A DNA stretch of 64,000 nt from Marinilabiliaceae bacterium (lineage in GTDB: Bacteria > Bacteroidota > Bacteroidia > Bacteroidales > Marinilabiliaceae), in the NCBI GenBank assembly GCA_016933045.1, contig JAFGBR010000050.1, positions 62,001-126,000 on the forward strand. The letters run 5' to 3'. The notes beneath the pieces are model-generated. The model saw only the letters and a list, made by a program, of their open reading frames with translations, ran no database searches and was not told the origin of the DNA. Positions 47,003-56,351 of the stretch are shown piece after piece; the stretch's first letter is position 1, and each line of letters starts with the position of its first letter. The translations under genes were made by a program, and so were the position numbers.

Positions 47003-48445
47003 TTAAAGAAAAAATTTACATTTTATTGTTGTCCCTTTTCCAATCTCCGACTTGAATTCAATAGTTCCATCCATACTTACTACCCGGCTTGACATATTTG
47101 CCAATCCATTTCCTCCTGAACCATTTAATACGGTTTCAACATCAAATCCTTTCCCGTCATCCTGATATAGAATATCAACCGATTTTTCGCCTCGAATAAT
47201 TTGAATATTAATATTTTTTGCTTGTGCATGTTTTATTGTATTATTTATTGATTCTCCAATAATACGAAATATTGTTGCCTCCATGTCAAACTCAAGTCTT
47301 TTTGGAATATCACAATAAAGTTTACAATTTAACTCAGAAGCAGCAGATATTCGTTCTAAAATACTGTTGATAGCTGCTTCCAACCCAAAGTTTACTAATG
47401 TATTCGGACTTAACTTATTAGACACTTCCCTAACACTCATAATTGTCTCTTCAAGCGTTTCTTCAATTTTATGCAATGCAGTAGTAAAATCAATTTTAGC
47501 ATTTGGTTTTAAAATCCACTGCAAGTATAATTTTGCTGTTGATAGCAACGGCCCTATTCCATCATGAAGCTCTTGCGCAAACCTTCGTCTTTCCGACTCC
47601 TCGGTTTGAATAATTGCCTGTAGTACTTTCTTTTCTGTTTCTTTTCGCTCTGTAGTATCTCTTAAAATTAACAAAGAGGCATTATTACCCAAAAAACTGA
47701 TTTCATGTCCATTAATCTCATACGATTTCCATTGATTGTCAGCATTTTTCATCAATGTTTCAAATAATGATTTTTCCGACAATTGCAGCATCATCAAAAA
47801 ACGTTTTGTTCTTTGATGATAATCGGGATGAACAAAATCAATTAAATTACATTCATCACTATTGTTAATTCCAAAATTATCCTTTGCATTTGAGTTTAGC
47901 TCTATTACTAAACCTTGTTTATCGATTATTATTATTGGGTCGTTTGTGGCATTAAAAATATCTCTAAACTTTTCCTCTTCATCCTTTAGCTTACTTAGTA
48001 TATACTCAAGTTCTTTATTTGATTGTTTAAGACCAAGGATAAGTACATCATTTTGTTTTTGAAGATTATGTTTTTCAATAGCCTTATCAATAATGCCCTG
48101 TAAGTTTTTAGAGCGAAAAGGTTTTAATACATAATGAAACACTTTTCCAACTTCAATGGCATCTAAAATCACTTCATTATCAATAGTACCAGTAATTAAA
48201 ATCCTTTCAGCTCTAGGAAATCGTTCGGCCGATAACCTGAAAAACTCTGTTGCCGACATATCCATTTGTAATTGATCGGCAATAATAACTTTAATATCTT
48301 CCTTTTCAAGAATTTTAAAAGCCTCTCCCGGTGTTTGCGCAAGGTAGACTAAAAACTGATCCTTTAACAAAAGCTTAAACAATTCCAGATTTTCACTTTC
48401 CGGATCAACAATAAGAATTTTATTTTCAGATGTTATCGTGTTCAT
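47003..48445 (-). CDS. Receiver-PAS-HisKA_3 sensor kinase
   Basis: The 480-residue soluble protein has an N-terminal receiver (~8-125; phospho-acceptor Asp in IIADQLQMD; the usual second acidic residue is Pro), a coiled coil, a PAS domain (~165-275), a HisKA_3 domain with the phospho-acceptor His in AQELHDGIGP, and a HATPase with GESINNTIKHAQAK, YQDDGKGFD and GNGLANM. It should phosphorylate the NarL-type regulator encoded 11 bases downstream. The receiver at the front suggests that another kinase feeds into it. Confidence 0.92.
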   Translation of the reverse strand: MNTITSENKILIVDPESENLELFKLLLKDQFLVYLAQTPGEAFKILEKEDIKVIIADQLQMDMSATEFFRLSAERFPRAERILITGTIDNEVILDAIEVGKVFHYVLKPFRSKNLQGIIDKAIEKHNLQKQNDVLILGLKQSNKELEYILSKLKDEEEKFRDIFNATNDPIIIIDKQGLVIELNSNAKDNFGINNSDECNLIDFVHPDYHQRTKRFLMMLQLSEKSLFETLMKNADNQWKSYEINGHEISFLGNNASLLILRDTTERKETEKKVLQAIIQTEESERRRFAQELHDGIGPLLSTAKLYLQWILKPNAKIDFTTALHKIEETLEETIMSVREVSNKLSPNTLVNFGLEAAINSILERISAASELNCKLYCDIPKRLEFDMEATIFRIIGESINNTIKHAQAKNINIQIIRGEKSVDILYQDDGKGFDVETVLNGSGGNGLANMSSRVVSMDGTIEFKSEIGKGTTIKCKFFL

Positions 48446-48586
48446 GAACTAAAAACATGTAATGAACCCAATCCATCAATCTCAAATCAATCAGCTGGTT
48501 CGTTTTGTTTGTGAAGAGCAATTCCTCACTTAATTTACATGTTTTTTTTGTCTGACACTATTTTTTATTCATATTTTTTTGTCAAC

Positions 48587-50146
48587 CTAAAACGGAAAAT
48601 CTTCTTCGGGAATAACAATAGATTTTATTTCTTTGGGCTTTTCGGCATTTATATGAGTTAAATTACCTACTACATAAATAGCTTTATAATCGGGTTCTAA
48701 AGGACATGGATGTTCACATGACCCACAGCCGATACAAATATCCTGATTAACCTGCGGAATTAATAATTTTTCTTTATAAGGAACCATATCAACTGCTTTG
48801 GTCGGACAATGTTCGGAACATGCTCCACAGGCTGTACCATCGGTATAAACAACACAATTTTCTTTCACAAACCGCGCCTTTCCCAACTGTAATATATGTT
48901 TTTCATCAACAGTTAAAGGTTGTATTGCTCCTGTTGGGCAAACATCTCCACATATTGTACAATCGAAATTACACTCACCAATTTTATAATTCATGTGGGG
49001 TTGCATAAAACCACTAAGTCCATACTCTGTAAAAGCTGGTTGCAATACCTTAGTAGGACAAGCTGATACACAAAGACCACATCCGGTACAAATATTATTA
49101 AAACGAGTAATAGATTTTGATCCAGGTGGCGATATTGGAACTTCCCTGTTTGCCGGAATCAAAATCTTTCCTGTTTTCGAAAGTTTTTCTTTTTTCCTAT
49201 TTTCAGCATTCAATAGTCCTATACTTGCCAACAATGCAATACCAGTAAGGGCTTCTCTTCGAGATGAGTTATGAAGAGCCGATAATTTTTCTTTTTTTTG
49301 CCTTATATGAATTGCATCATCTGAACAAACAGTCAAACAGTTAAAACAACTTACACAACGTTCTGTATCAATACTCTGATTTTTAATGTCAATACACTCA
49401 CTTTTACATACCGATGCACATTTCATACACCTGGTACACTTATCCGAACTAATATTTATACGATAAACCGACTTTTTAGCTATCAAGGCCAACAGGGTAC
49501 CTACAGGGCAAATAGTATTACAAAACAACCTTCCTCTTGTAAATGCAAAATAACTTATTGCCATAAATAATAATACATTTACCAAAACAATAAAAACAGA
49601 AGGAGCTAAATACTTTATTTTATATATTGAATACCATTCAAATTGATTGGCAATACTGGCAATAACGTTATTTGTAAACACTACAACTGGCTTAAATAAA
49701 TATGCAAAAAAACGACCTGCAATACTATAAGGGTCAAGCAATGTAGTTAACAAAGGGAACCCAAATATCATTGTAATTACTACGATAATAAAAATTACAT
49801 ATTTAATAGTTGGATAACCTTTATTAAATTTATAAAACTGCTTTTTTTTTGTTAGCTTTTTATAAATAAATGAAGACAAGTCCTGTATTATTCCAAGTGG
49901 GCATATTACAGAACAATAAACCCGTCCAAATAAAAGTGTTAACAATAATATAAATACAAAACCAACTGAAACCAATGAAGCAGCAGTAACTGCTTTTAAC
50001 AAGGATGGGATGAATTGTATAAATGTTAATGAATTAGTGAAAAAATGAGGTATTAATTCATAAATATCAACAAAAACAATAAATCCACTAATTACTAACA
50101 AGAGAGCAAAAAACACTCTTATTCGTTTTAAGTTTTTATAATTCAT
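48587..50146 (-). CDS. Membrane polyferredoxin, NapH-NapG-like fusion
   Basis: The 519-residue protein begins with a NapH/MauN-type membrane part: about five helices with the paired motifs GRVYCSVICPLG and GRLFCNTICPVG, then two 4Fe-4S motifs (CTRCMKCASVC, CVSCFNCLTVC). A twin-arginine-like stretch, SSRREALTGIALLASIGLL (~residue 237-255), follows, and then a periplasmic-type region with four more clusters (CTGCGLCVSACP, CTICGDVCP, CGACSEHCP, CIGCGSCEHPCP). This looks like NapH joined to NapG. It may carry quinol electrons to a periplasmic partner. It follows the DUF362 gene by 12 bases. Confidence 0.88.
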   Translation of the reverse strand: MNYKNLKRIRVFFALLLVISGFIVFVDIYELIPHFFTNSLTFIQFIPSLLKAVTAASLVSVGFVFILLLTLLFGRVYCSVICPLGIIQDLSSFIYKKLTKKKQFYKFNKGYPTIKYVIFIIVVITMIFGFPLLTTLLDPYSIAGRFFAYLFKPVVVFTNNVIASIANQFEWYSIYKIKYLAPSVFIVLVNVLLFMAISYFAFTRGRLFCNTICPVGTLLALIAKKSVYRINISSDKCTRCMKCASVCKSECIDIKNQSIDTERCVSCFNCLTVCSDDAIHIRQKKEKLSALHNSSRREALTGIALLASIGLLNAENRKKEKLSKTGKILIPANREVPISPPGSKSITRFNNICTGCGLCVSACPTKVLQPAFTEYGLSGFMQPHMNYKIGECNFDCTICGDVCPTGAIQPLTVDEKHILQLGKARFVKENCVVYTDGTACGACSEHCPTKAVDMVPYKEKLLIPQVNQDICIGCGSCEHPCPLEPDYKAIYVVGNLTHINAEKPKEIKSIVIPEEDFPF

Positions 50147-50158
50147 TTGAATCTGATA

Positions 50159-51076
50159 TTATACTTTAATTCTCGAAATTGCCAATGAAGTTAAATCCAT
50201 AGTCCCCAATCCCATATCGTTTGCAATTTTAATATGCTCGATTTCGGCTGGTTCGCTTCCAAACAATTTAGCGGCAGCAGCATCAGCAGCAACAATATCA
50301 CTCGATGCAATCAATGCTTTTAAATTAACTACATCGGCAGTTGAAACACCTCGTGGTCCATTTTTGGTAAGCATATTATACCCATCGATAATTGTCAAAT
50401 CGGGTTTGCGATAAGAAACAAAATCGGCAATACATTGATTAAGATCATTAGAATGATAATAACCGCGATCCCAAACAACACCCATTAGATTTTTCATTCC
50501 CAACGACAAATATGTTGAACTATGATGCTTTAAAATAGGAACATTAATGAATACATCTGATTCTAAAATCAAACGATGAACCTTAGTTTTCTTTAATCTT
50601 TTCCCATTGGGAATATGCACTTCCTGATAATATGATTCAACATTTCCGGGAATCATTTTCCCCCCGGCATCAGTAACAAATTTTTCTATTTGACTGTTTT
50701 TATAACATCTATCCCATTGATTACATGTACGGTCAAAAACCCTAACCTCTTTAGCACCTGCTTCATAACATCGTTTTACAATATGACCTACCAACTGAGG
50801 GTTTGTATTAGCGGCTCTTTCAGGTGGAGCATCCCAGCCGATATTAGGTTTTACCAGAACAGACTGTCCAGCTTTAATAAACTTTGATAAACCACCTAAA
50901 GCTTCAATAGCCTTATCAAACATAACTTCAGGTTCTCCGCCACGTACTGCTGCCAAAGGAGTTCCAGCAGAACTAAAATTTGAACCATAAACCGATTCTA
51001 ACCCACCAAAAAAAGGAGCTAATCCGCTTACAATTCCCAATCCTACACTTTTAAGTATAAAATCCCTTCGCTTCAT
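50159..51076 (-). CDS. DUF362 protein with Tat signal
   Basis: The 305-residue protein has a twin-arginine signal (KRRDFILKSVGLG, with a hydrophobic segment to ~residue 30) and one DUF362 domain (SVLVKPNIGWDAPPERAANT, VPILKHHSSTYLSLGMKNLMG, described in parts). The Tat signal implies that it folds with a cofactor before export. DUF362 genes are often beside iron-sulfur proteins, and here the polyferredoxin gene follows by 12 bases, so the two probably form an electron-transfer unit. The reaction is unknown; no 4Fe-4S motif is seen in this protein itself. Confidence 0.88.
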   Translation of the reverse strand: MKRRDFILKSVGLGIVSGLAPFFGGLESVYGSNFSSAGTPLAAVRGGEPEVMFDKAIEALGGLSKFIKAGQSVLVKPNIGWDAPPERAANTNPQLVGHIVKRCYEAGAKEVRVFDRTCNQWDRCYKNSQIEKFVTDAGGKMIPGNVESYYQEVHIPNGKRLKKTKVHRLILESDVFINVPILKHHSSTYLSLGMKNLMGVVWDRGYYHSNDLNQCIADFVSYRKPDLTIIDGYNMLTKNGPRGVSTADVVNLKALIASSDIVAADAAAAKLFGSEPAEIEHIKIANDMGLGTMDLTSLAISRIKV

Positions 51077-51220
51077 AAATAACTTTTTTAGATGTTGTTA
51101 TAATAACCATAAACTAAGCAACAGTTAATAGCAACTTTTAAAGTTATTAAAAAACAAAACGAAAGGAAAGTATTTAATTGTTAATGAATTGTTAATCCAA
51201 ATTCACTAACTAACAATTAC

Positions 51221-51682
51221 TCAATTATATTTTTTCTCATCAACAATAATGCCTTTTTCATTCCAAATACTCCAAGTACCTGTTTTTTCACCATCTTTAT
51301 ACTCCATTTCATAGCGTTTCACCCCATTATTATCCCATATATACCACTTCCCGTGCTTTAACCCGTCTTTATAATTTGCTTCTCCAATCTTCAATGACTT
51401 ATCATTAAACGTAAGCCATGTACCATCCATTAAGTCATATTTATACGATCTTATTTCGCTTATCACCTCATTCTCGAAATAAATAATGGTTTTTCCATGC
51501 TTTTGTCCTTGTAACAAACTTGTTTCTATACGTTTAACCCCCGAAGCAAAATACTCCACATAAGTTCCAGAATACAACTCACCATTTTTGGTGTAATACT
51601 TGCCATCTTCTTTTATAATAAGCTGCGAAAAAGAAAAAAAAGGGTATAAAACAAGTAAAATAAAAAATAAAATTTGTCTCAT
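51221..51682 (-). CDS. Exported MORN-variant (YwqK-like) repeat protein
   Basis: The 153-residue protein has a signal peptide (~1-19, ending FFSFSQ) followed by about five MORN-variant repeats of the form 'G-x-W-x-x-[WY]-x-x-x-G', e.g. DGLKHGKWYIWDNNGVKR and DGEKTGTWSIWNEKGI. Proteins of this type are often labelled 'YwqK family antitoxin', but with a signal peptide and no toxin partner this is only a repeat similarity. Function unknown; it is probably a periplasmic or surface protein. It is a single gene. Confidence 0.78.
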   Translation of the reverse strand: MRQILFFILLVLYPFFSFSQLIIKEDGKYYTKNGELYSGTYVEYFASGVKRIETSLLQGQKHGKTIIYFENEVISEIRSYKYDLMDGTWLTFNDKSLKIGEANYKDGLKHGKWYIWDNNGVKRYEMEYKDGEKTGTWSIWNEKGIIVDEKKYN

Positions 51683-51761
51683 TTGCTATAAAATATAAGT
51701 ATTGATCAATTCAAAAGCCGCATAATATTAGCGGCGTTTCAACCAACCAAAATAAAATTTG

Positions 51762-52181
51762 CTACTTTTTTGCATACTGCACAAAATCAATATCATTTTT
51801 AATTTTTTCATTTGCAATATTAAGTGCTGTGTCAAGTTCATTTTGGGCTTTTAGTTTTACTGTTAACAAATGAACTTCATTACTTTTCACAGTAACTAAT
51901 TTTAAATCTGAACTCTTATACGACACATAATTTGTTTGAATCTTATAACTACCGGGTTTTAAACCTTCAAAAACAAATTCACCATCAAAATTAGTATAAG
52001 TTTTAAAATCAGTACCTTCAATACACACCTCAACACCCACAAGCGTTTCGCCAGTTTGCGCATCGGTAATTATACCCGACAAACATGGATTTTCAATTTT
52101 GCTACACTCTTTTTTACCTGTTGCATAGTTGCCTGTTGCAACTGTTAAAAACAACGCTACTATTAAAGTAAATGCTTTCAT
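51762..52181 (-). CDS. Exported single-domain carboxypeptidase-regulatory-like protein
   Basis: Starting at ATG 52181 the 139-residue protein has a signal peptide (KAFTLIVALFLTVATGNYA) and one CarboxypepD_reg-like beta-sandwich (SGIITDAQTGETLVGVEV, FDGEFVFEGLKPGSYKIQTN, described in parts), the same fold as the N-terminal plug-preceding domain of SusC proteins. Here it stands alone, followed by ~35 charged residues. A longer frame to 52223 adds 14 unlikely residues. Function unknown; it faces comF across a short divergent spacer. Confidence 0.8.
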   Translation of the reverse strand: MKAFTLIVALFLTVATGNYATGKKECSKIENPCLSGIITDAQTGETLVGVEVCIEGTDFKTYTNFDGEFVFEGLKPGSYKIQTNYVSYKSSDLKLVTVKSNEVHLLTVKLKAQNELDTALNIANEKIKNDIDFVQYAKK

Positions 52182-52309
52182 TTTTATTTTTTTTATTATT
52201 TCTAATTTGATATGACAAAACAATTTTCAATCATTTCTTGTTGACAAATTTAAAACTGCAATGTGAAGTTTATTTTAAGGTGTATTTATCAGTTTGTTAA
52301 ACTAATGTT

Positions 52310-53041
52310 ATGAAATCCAGCATTTACAAAAATATCAATATCATAAAAGAAGTGTCAACAGCACTTTTCGATCTGTTTTTCCCTCTTCACTGCACATTTT
52401 GCAACAATGAATTGATAGGAAATGAAAATGGCATTTGCCGACAATGCGAGGCCGAGTTACCCCAAACATATTATGATGTTTTAAAAAACAATCCCATCGA
52501 ACAAATGTTTTGGGGACGAGCCAATATAACAAAAGCTACATCTCTCTTTTTTTATCGAAAAGGAGAAAAAATGCAACAATTACTAAAAAAAATCAAATAT
52601 CATAACTATAAAAATTTGGCAAATGTAGCTGGCCAAATGATGGGTAAAAGATTAGTATATTCCGGTTTTTCAAACAATATTGACTTAATAATCCCGGTAC
52701 CACTACACCAAAAAAAACTCGAAAAAAGAGGGTATAACCAAAGCCTGCTTTTAGCCGAAGGTATTTCCAAAATAACAAATATACCAGTTGCAAACCAAGT
52801 TGCAATACGAATAACCGAAACGGATACACAAACAAAAAAAAGCCGTTTCGAAAGATATTCAAACATGAAAAACGTTTTTCAACTTATTCAAAAAAATGCT
52901 TTGCATAATAAATCTGTTCTTTTAGTTGATGATGTTATCACAACAGGCTCAACAATAGAATCACTTGCAAGTTGCATTGAAAAAGAAGCACAAAACACAC
53001 AAATAAATGTTGCAACACTGGCTTATGCAGTATTCAGCTAA
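52310..53041 (+). CDS. comF: ComF family protein
   Basis: ComF proteins are phosphoribosyltransferase-like and needed for DNA uptake in several naturally competent bacteria, acting with the DNA translocation helicase. The 243-residue product has a four-cysteine zinc motif near the N-terminus (CTFCNNELIG, ICRQCEAEL), a 'VPVPLHQKKLEKRGYNQ'-like stretch (~residue 125) and the PRPP-binding loop VLLVDDVITTGST (~residue 204). YifB/ComM, another competence-related protein, is encoded at 60077-61615. Competence itself is not shown. Confidence 0.9.
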   Translation: MKSSIYKNINIIKEVSTALFDLFFPLHCTFCNNELIGNENGICRQCEAELPQTYYDVLKNNPIEQMFWGRANITKATSLFFYRKGEKMQQLLKKIKYHNYKNLANVAGQMMGKRLVYSGFSNNIDLIIPVPLHQKKLEKRGYNQSLLLAEGISKITNIPVANQVAIRITETDTQTKKSRFERYSNMKNVFQLIQKNALHNKSVLLVDDVITTGSTIESLASCIEKEAQNTQINVATLAYAVFS

Positions 53042-53045
53042 TAAA

Positions 53046-53699
53046 CTACTTGTAGTTTTGGAACAAATTGTATGATAATGCAACAGAAATCACATCATTA
53101 TACTGACCGGTTTTACGTCCCCAATGCGGTTCATAAACTTTAATTTCGCCATCAAAAGGAATCCGGATTCGATTAATCGAATAAGAAAAACGCATATTTA
53201 CTTTTAAACGTTCTGTTACACAGTAACCAATCCCAAAATGAGTTGCAAATTCATTCGATTGAAAAGGAACAATATTTTCAGAACCATATAAATCTTCAAA
53301 GTTTTCGCCCATATCATATTCTGCACTACTCAATAAAGATCCATACGAAAGTCCGCCCTCGAAAAATACTCTTTTATAATTATACCTTAGTAACAAAGGA
53401 ATCTCGATATATTCGAGTCTTATCTCATAATCTGCATAATCGCCATTTTCAATATCAGGAGCATGCCTGCTTCCCTTTTGAACATACATTATTTCCATTT
53501 GCACTTCCCAATCATCCCAAATCTGCCTTCCAACAAAACCACCCAACTTTATTCCAACTTTATTAAACCCGGCATAAGTATCACCATCAACCTGTGAAAA
53601 AGATGCTCCCAAAAGTGGCCCCGCATAAAAGTCCTGTCCATTAACAATGGATATTAATAAAAACAAACCAAATAATATAATATAAAATTTATTTTGCAT
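53046..53699 (-). CDS. Outer-membrane beta-barrel protein, PorT-like
   Basis: Starting at ATG 53699, the 217-residue protein has a signal peptide (KFYIILFGLFLLISIVNGQ) and then alternating beta strands typical of a small eight-stranded outer-membrane barrel: GPLLGASFSQVDGD, VGIKLGGFVGRQIW, WEVQMEIMYVQKGSR, EIPLLLRYNYKRVFFEGGLS and a final strand that ends in an aromatic-rich tail. It resembles the OMP_b-brl_2/PorT family. The comF gene converges on it with only four bases between the stop codons. Function unknown. Confidence 0.82.
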   Translation of the reverse strand: MQNKFYIILFGLFLLISIVNGQDFYAGPLLGASFSQVDGDTYAGFNKVGIKLGGFVGRQIWDDWEVQMEIMYVQKGSRHAPDIENGDYADYEIRLEYIEIPLLLRYNYKRVFFEGGLSYGSLLSSAEYDMGENFEDLYGSENIVPFQSNEFATHFGIGYCVTERLKVNMRFSYSINRIRIPFDGEIKVYEPHWGRKTGQYNDVISVALSYNLFQNYK

Positions 53700-53796
53700 A
53701 TCAATGTTGAGTTTTATAACATTATTTTTTACAAACACTACAATAACTTACAATCTATTGAATATTAAAAGTAGAAAGTAAATATAGTTGAATTGT

Positions 53797-53804
53797 TATC
53801 TTTG
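53797..53804 (+). promoter_or_regulatory. Candidate -7 promoter element for dnaG
   Basis: TATCTTTG fits TAnnTTTG and is followed by TACA. It lies 23 bases before ATG 53827, which supports that start over the TTG at 53788. No clear -33 box. Confidence 0.5.
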
Positions 53805-53826
53805 TACAAAATTGGTTTTAAAAAGA

Positions 53827-55776
53827 ATGATTGATCAGGTTACCATAGACAGGGTAGTTGAAACCGCTCAAGGACAGATTGTTGATGTTGTATCAGAGTT
53901 TGTGAGCCTGAAAAAACGCGGATCAAACTATTTAGGTCATTGCCCATTTCACAACGAAAAAACACCCTCATTTATTGTATCACCTTACCGTGGAATATTT
54001 AAATGTTTTGGATGTGGGAAAGGAGGTAATGCTGTACATTTTTTAATGGAACACGAACAAATATCATTCGTTGAAGCCATTAAACATCTTGGACAAAAAT
54101 TCAACATTCCGGTTGAAGAAAAAGATGTTTCGCCCGAATTGATGCAAGTTAAAAACGAACGCGAAAGTATGATGGTTGCAACATCGTTTGCACAAAAATT
54201 TTTCGAACGTTCTCTTTTCGAAACGGATGAAGGTCAATCCATTGGCTTATCCTATTTTCGAAACAGAGGTTTTCGCGACGATATAATTAAAAAATTTCAA
54301 CTAGGATATTCACCCGAACAGCGTGATGCATTTACACAAGAAGCGCTGAAAAACAGTTTCAAAATTGAGTTTTTAGAAAAAACCGGATTAACCATAGTTA
54401 AAGACGATTACAAAGCAGATCGATTTCGGGGTCGGGTTATGTTTCCAATACATAATTTAACCGGCAAAGCAATTGCTTTTGGCGGACGTATTCTTAAAAC
54501 CGATGCCAAAACTGCCAAATACCTTAACTCACCCGAATCGGAAATATACCATAAAAGCCGCATCCTATACGGAATTTACCAGGCAAAACAAGAAATTGTA
54601 CGCGAAGACAAATGCTACCTTGTTGAAGGTTATACCGATGTAATATCAATGCACCAGGCTGGCATTACAAATGTAGTAGCCTCATCTGGAACTGCACTTA
54701 CCCAAGATCAGATTCGCCTGATTGCTCGATTCACGCCCAACATCACTGTCCTTTACGATGGTGATCCGGCAGGAATAAAAGCATCCCTTCGAGGAATAGA
54801 CCTCATTCTCGAAGAAGGAATGAATGTAAAAGTTATGCTTTTACCTAATGGTGAAGATCCCGACTCGTTCAGTCGTAAAATGAATGCCGAAGAGTTGCGT
54901 TCATACATCAGAAAAAACGAAACCGACTTTATTAAGTTTAAAACCAGCCTTTTACTTGAAGATGCCAAAAATGACCCTATAAAAAGAGCTACTTTAATAC
55001 AAGACATTGTACGCACTATATCAACAATCCCCGAACCCATCACTCGCTCGGTATATGTTAAAGAATGCAGTGTTTTACTAAATGTTGGCGAAGATGTATT
55101 ATACTCTGAACTAGCAAAAATAAAACAACAAAAAATTGAACAATATAACAAAACCGGATACAAACCAATTGACATTAGCAACACTCCAAAACAACTTATT
55201 GCAAACTCATTTACCACACAAAACCCCTTTGAAATTGAAGAACGCGAAGTACTAAGATATTTAGTAAGATACGGGAACTATCCTCTACAATTTGGTGAAA
55301 ATGACAGCATTACCATTTCCGTTGGCGAGTTTATCGTTAACGAATTAAAACAAGATGACTTGCAAAGCACAAACGAGATCCATAATCGCTTACTCGAACT
55401 GTTTGCAAATGCTCATAATAAAGGATTAATAACAACATCGAGCGATCGTTTTTTTATTAATCATCAAGATTTTGAAGTTAGCCAATTGGCCACCGATTTA
55501 ATTAGCAAACCTTACCAATTAAGTAAAATACATCACAAATTCGGAACCGTAAAAAAAGAAGAGGATGCTTTACCCGAAATTGTACCTAAGGTGGTTCTTG
55601 AATTAAAAAACAAAAAAGTAATGTCTATTATTGACGAAAACCACAAAAAAATTAAAATTGCACAAGACAACCGTAACGATGAAGAACTTTTATCCTTAAT
55701 GAAAGAACATCAAAAATGGTTAAACATAAAAAAAGAATTAGCAAATTTGTTGGGAAACAGAATAATTGTTAAATAA
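53827..55776 (+). CDS. dnaG: DNA primase
   Basis: DnaG makes the RNA primers of replication. The 649-residue protein has the N-terminal CHC2 zinc domain (CPFHNEKTPSFIV ... FKCFGCGKGG, ~residues 39-66), the catalytic core with 'FRGRVMFPIHNLTGKAIAFGG' and the TOPRIM motifs LVEGYTDVISM (~residue 267) and LYDGDPAGIKA, and a C-terminal helical part that would bind the DnaB helicase. ATG 53827 is chosen because it matches the family (MIDQVTIDRV) and follows a promoter-like element that an upstream TTG start would include. Confidence 0.96.
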   Translation: MIDQVTIDRVVETAQGQIVDVVSEFVSLKKRGSNYLGHCPFHNEKTPSFIVSPYRGIFKCFGCGKGGNAVHFLMEHEQISFVEAIKHLGQKFNIPVEEKDVSPELMQVKNERESMMVATSFAQKFFERSLFETDEGQSIGLSYFRNRGFRDDIIKKFQLGYSPEQRDAFTQEALKNSFKIEFLEKTGLTIVKDDYKADRFRGRVMFPIHNLTGKAIAFGGRILKTDAKTAKYLNSPESEIYHKSRILYGIYQAKQEIVREDKCYLVEGYTDVISMHQAGITNVVASSGTALTQDQIRLIARFTPNITVLYDGDPAGIKASLRGIDLILEEGMNVKVMLLPNGEDPDSFSRKMNAEELRSYIRKNETDFIKFKTSLLLEDAKNDPIKRATLIQDIVRTISTIPEPITRSVYVKECSVLLNVGEDVLYSELAKIKQQKIEQYNKTGYKPIDISNTPKQLIANSFTTQNPFEIEEREVLRYLVRYGNYPLQFGENDSITISVGEFIVNELKQDDLQSTNEIHNRLLELFANAHNKGLITTSSDRFFINHQDFEVSQLATDLISKPYQLSKIHHKFGTVKKEEDALPEIVPKVVLELKNKKVMSIIDENHKKIKIAQDNRNDEELLSLMKEHQKWLNIKKELANLLGNRIIVK

Positions 55777-55788
55777 TCCAGTTAAACT

Positions 55789-56322
55789 ATGCAAACATTA
55801 GTCTATAACGATCAGGATATTATCGAAGCAATAATAAATAAATGCGACATCTGTTTTATTGGCGTATGCGATAAAAGCATGATACCTTATGTACTGCCAA
55901 TGAATTTCGGTTACAATAACAATACCATATACCTGCATTCAGCTCCAAACGGCAAAGTAATTGACATAATTAATGAAAACAACAACATTTGCATCACCTT
56001 TAGTACCGATCATGAACTAGCATTTCAACACCCCGAAGTAGCCTGTAGTTACCGCATGAAATCGAAAAGTGTTATTGCTTTTGGTAAAGTTGAGTTTATT
56101 GCCGACGATGATTTGGATAAAAAAAGAGAAGCTTTAAATATAATTATGAAACAATACTCCAACAAAGAGTTCCAATATAACGATCCAGCAGTTCGAAATG
56201 TCAGAATATGGAAAATACCAGTTAACCAAATAACCTGCAAAGAATTTGGAGCTCCGCACGACCAGTACAAAATACAACGAGGAATTGAAGCCTTAAAAAA
56301 CCTCAACAATAAAAAATTATAA
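55789..56322 (+). CDS. Pyridoxamine 5'-phosphate oxidase-fold protein
   Basis: The 177-residue protein has the split-barrel FMN-binding fold of the PNPOx-like/NimA group: DICFIGVCDKSMIPYVLPMN near residue 22, 'TIYLHSAPNGKVIDII' and 'NNICITFSTDHELAF' following, and 'YRMKSKSVIAFGKVEFI' in the middle. Members reduce or bind flavin substrates, and some confer nitroimidazole resistance; which applies here is not clear. It starts 12 bases after dnaG and may be cotranscribed. Confidence 0.85.
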   Translation: MQTLVYNDQDIIEAIINKCDICFIGVCDKSMIPYVLPMNFGYNNNTIYLHSAPNGKVIDIINENNNICITFSTDHELAFQHPEVACSYRMKSKSVIAFGKVEFIADDDLDKKREALNIIMKQYSNKEFQYNDPAVRNVRIWKIPVNQITCKEFGAPHDQYKIQRGIEALKNLNNKKL

Positions 56323-56351
56323 TTCAACAGCCCATATTAACCAATATTCCT

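Noticed and set aside
51221-51682. Toxin-antitoxin system suggested by the YwqK label
   Set aside because: The protein is exported, consists of MORN-like repeats and has no toxin partner gene.
53788-53826. Upstream TTG start of dnaG
   Set aside because: It reads through a TAnnTTTG element, and ATG 53827 fits the primase N-terminus.
54753-55217. 154-codon minus-strand frame inside dnaG
   Set aside because: It is a shadow of a clear essential gene and its translation shows no recognisable domain.
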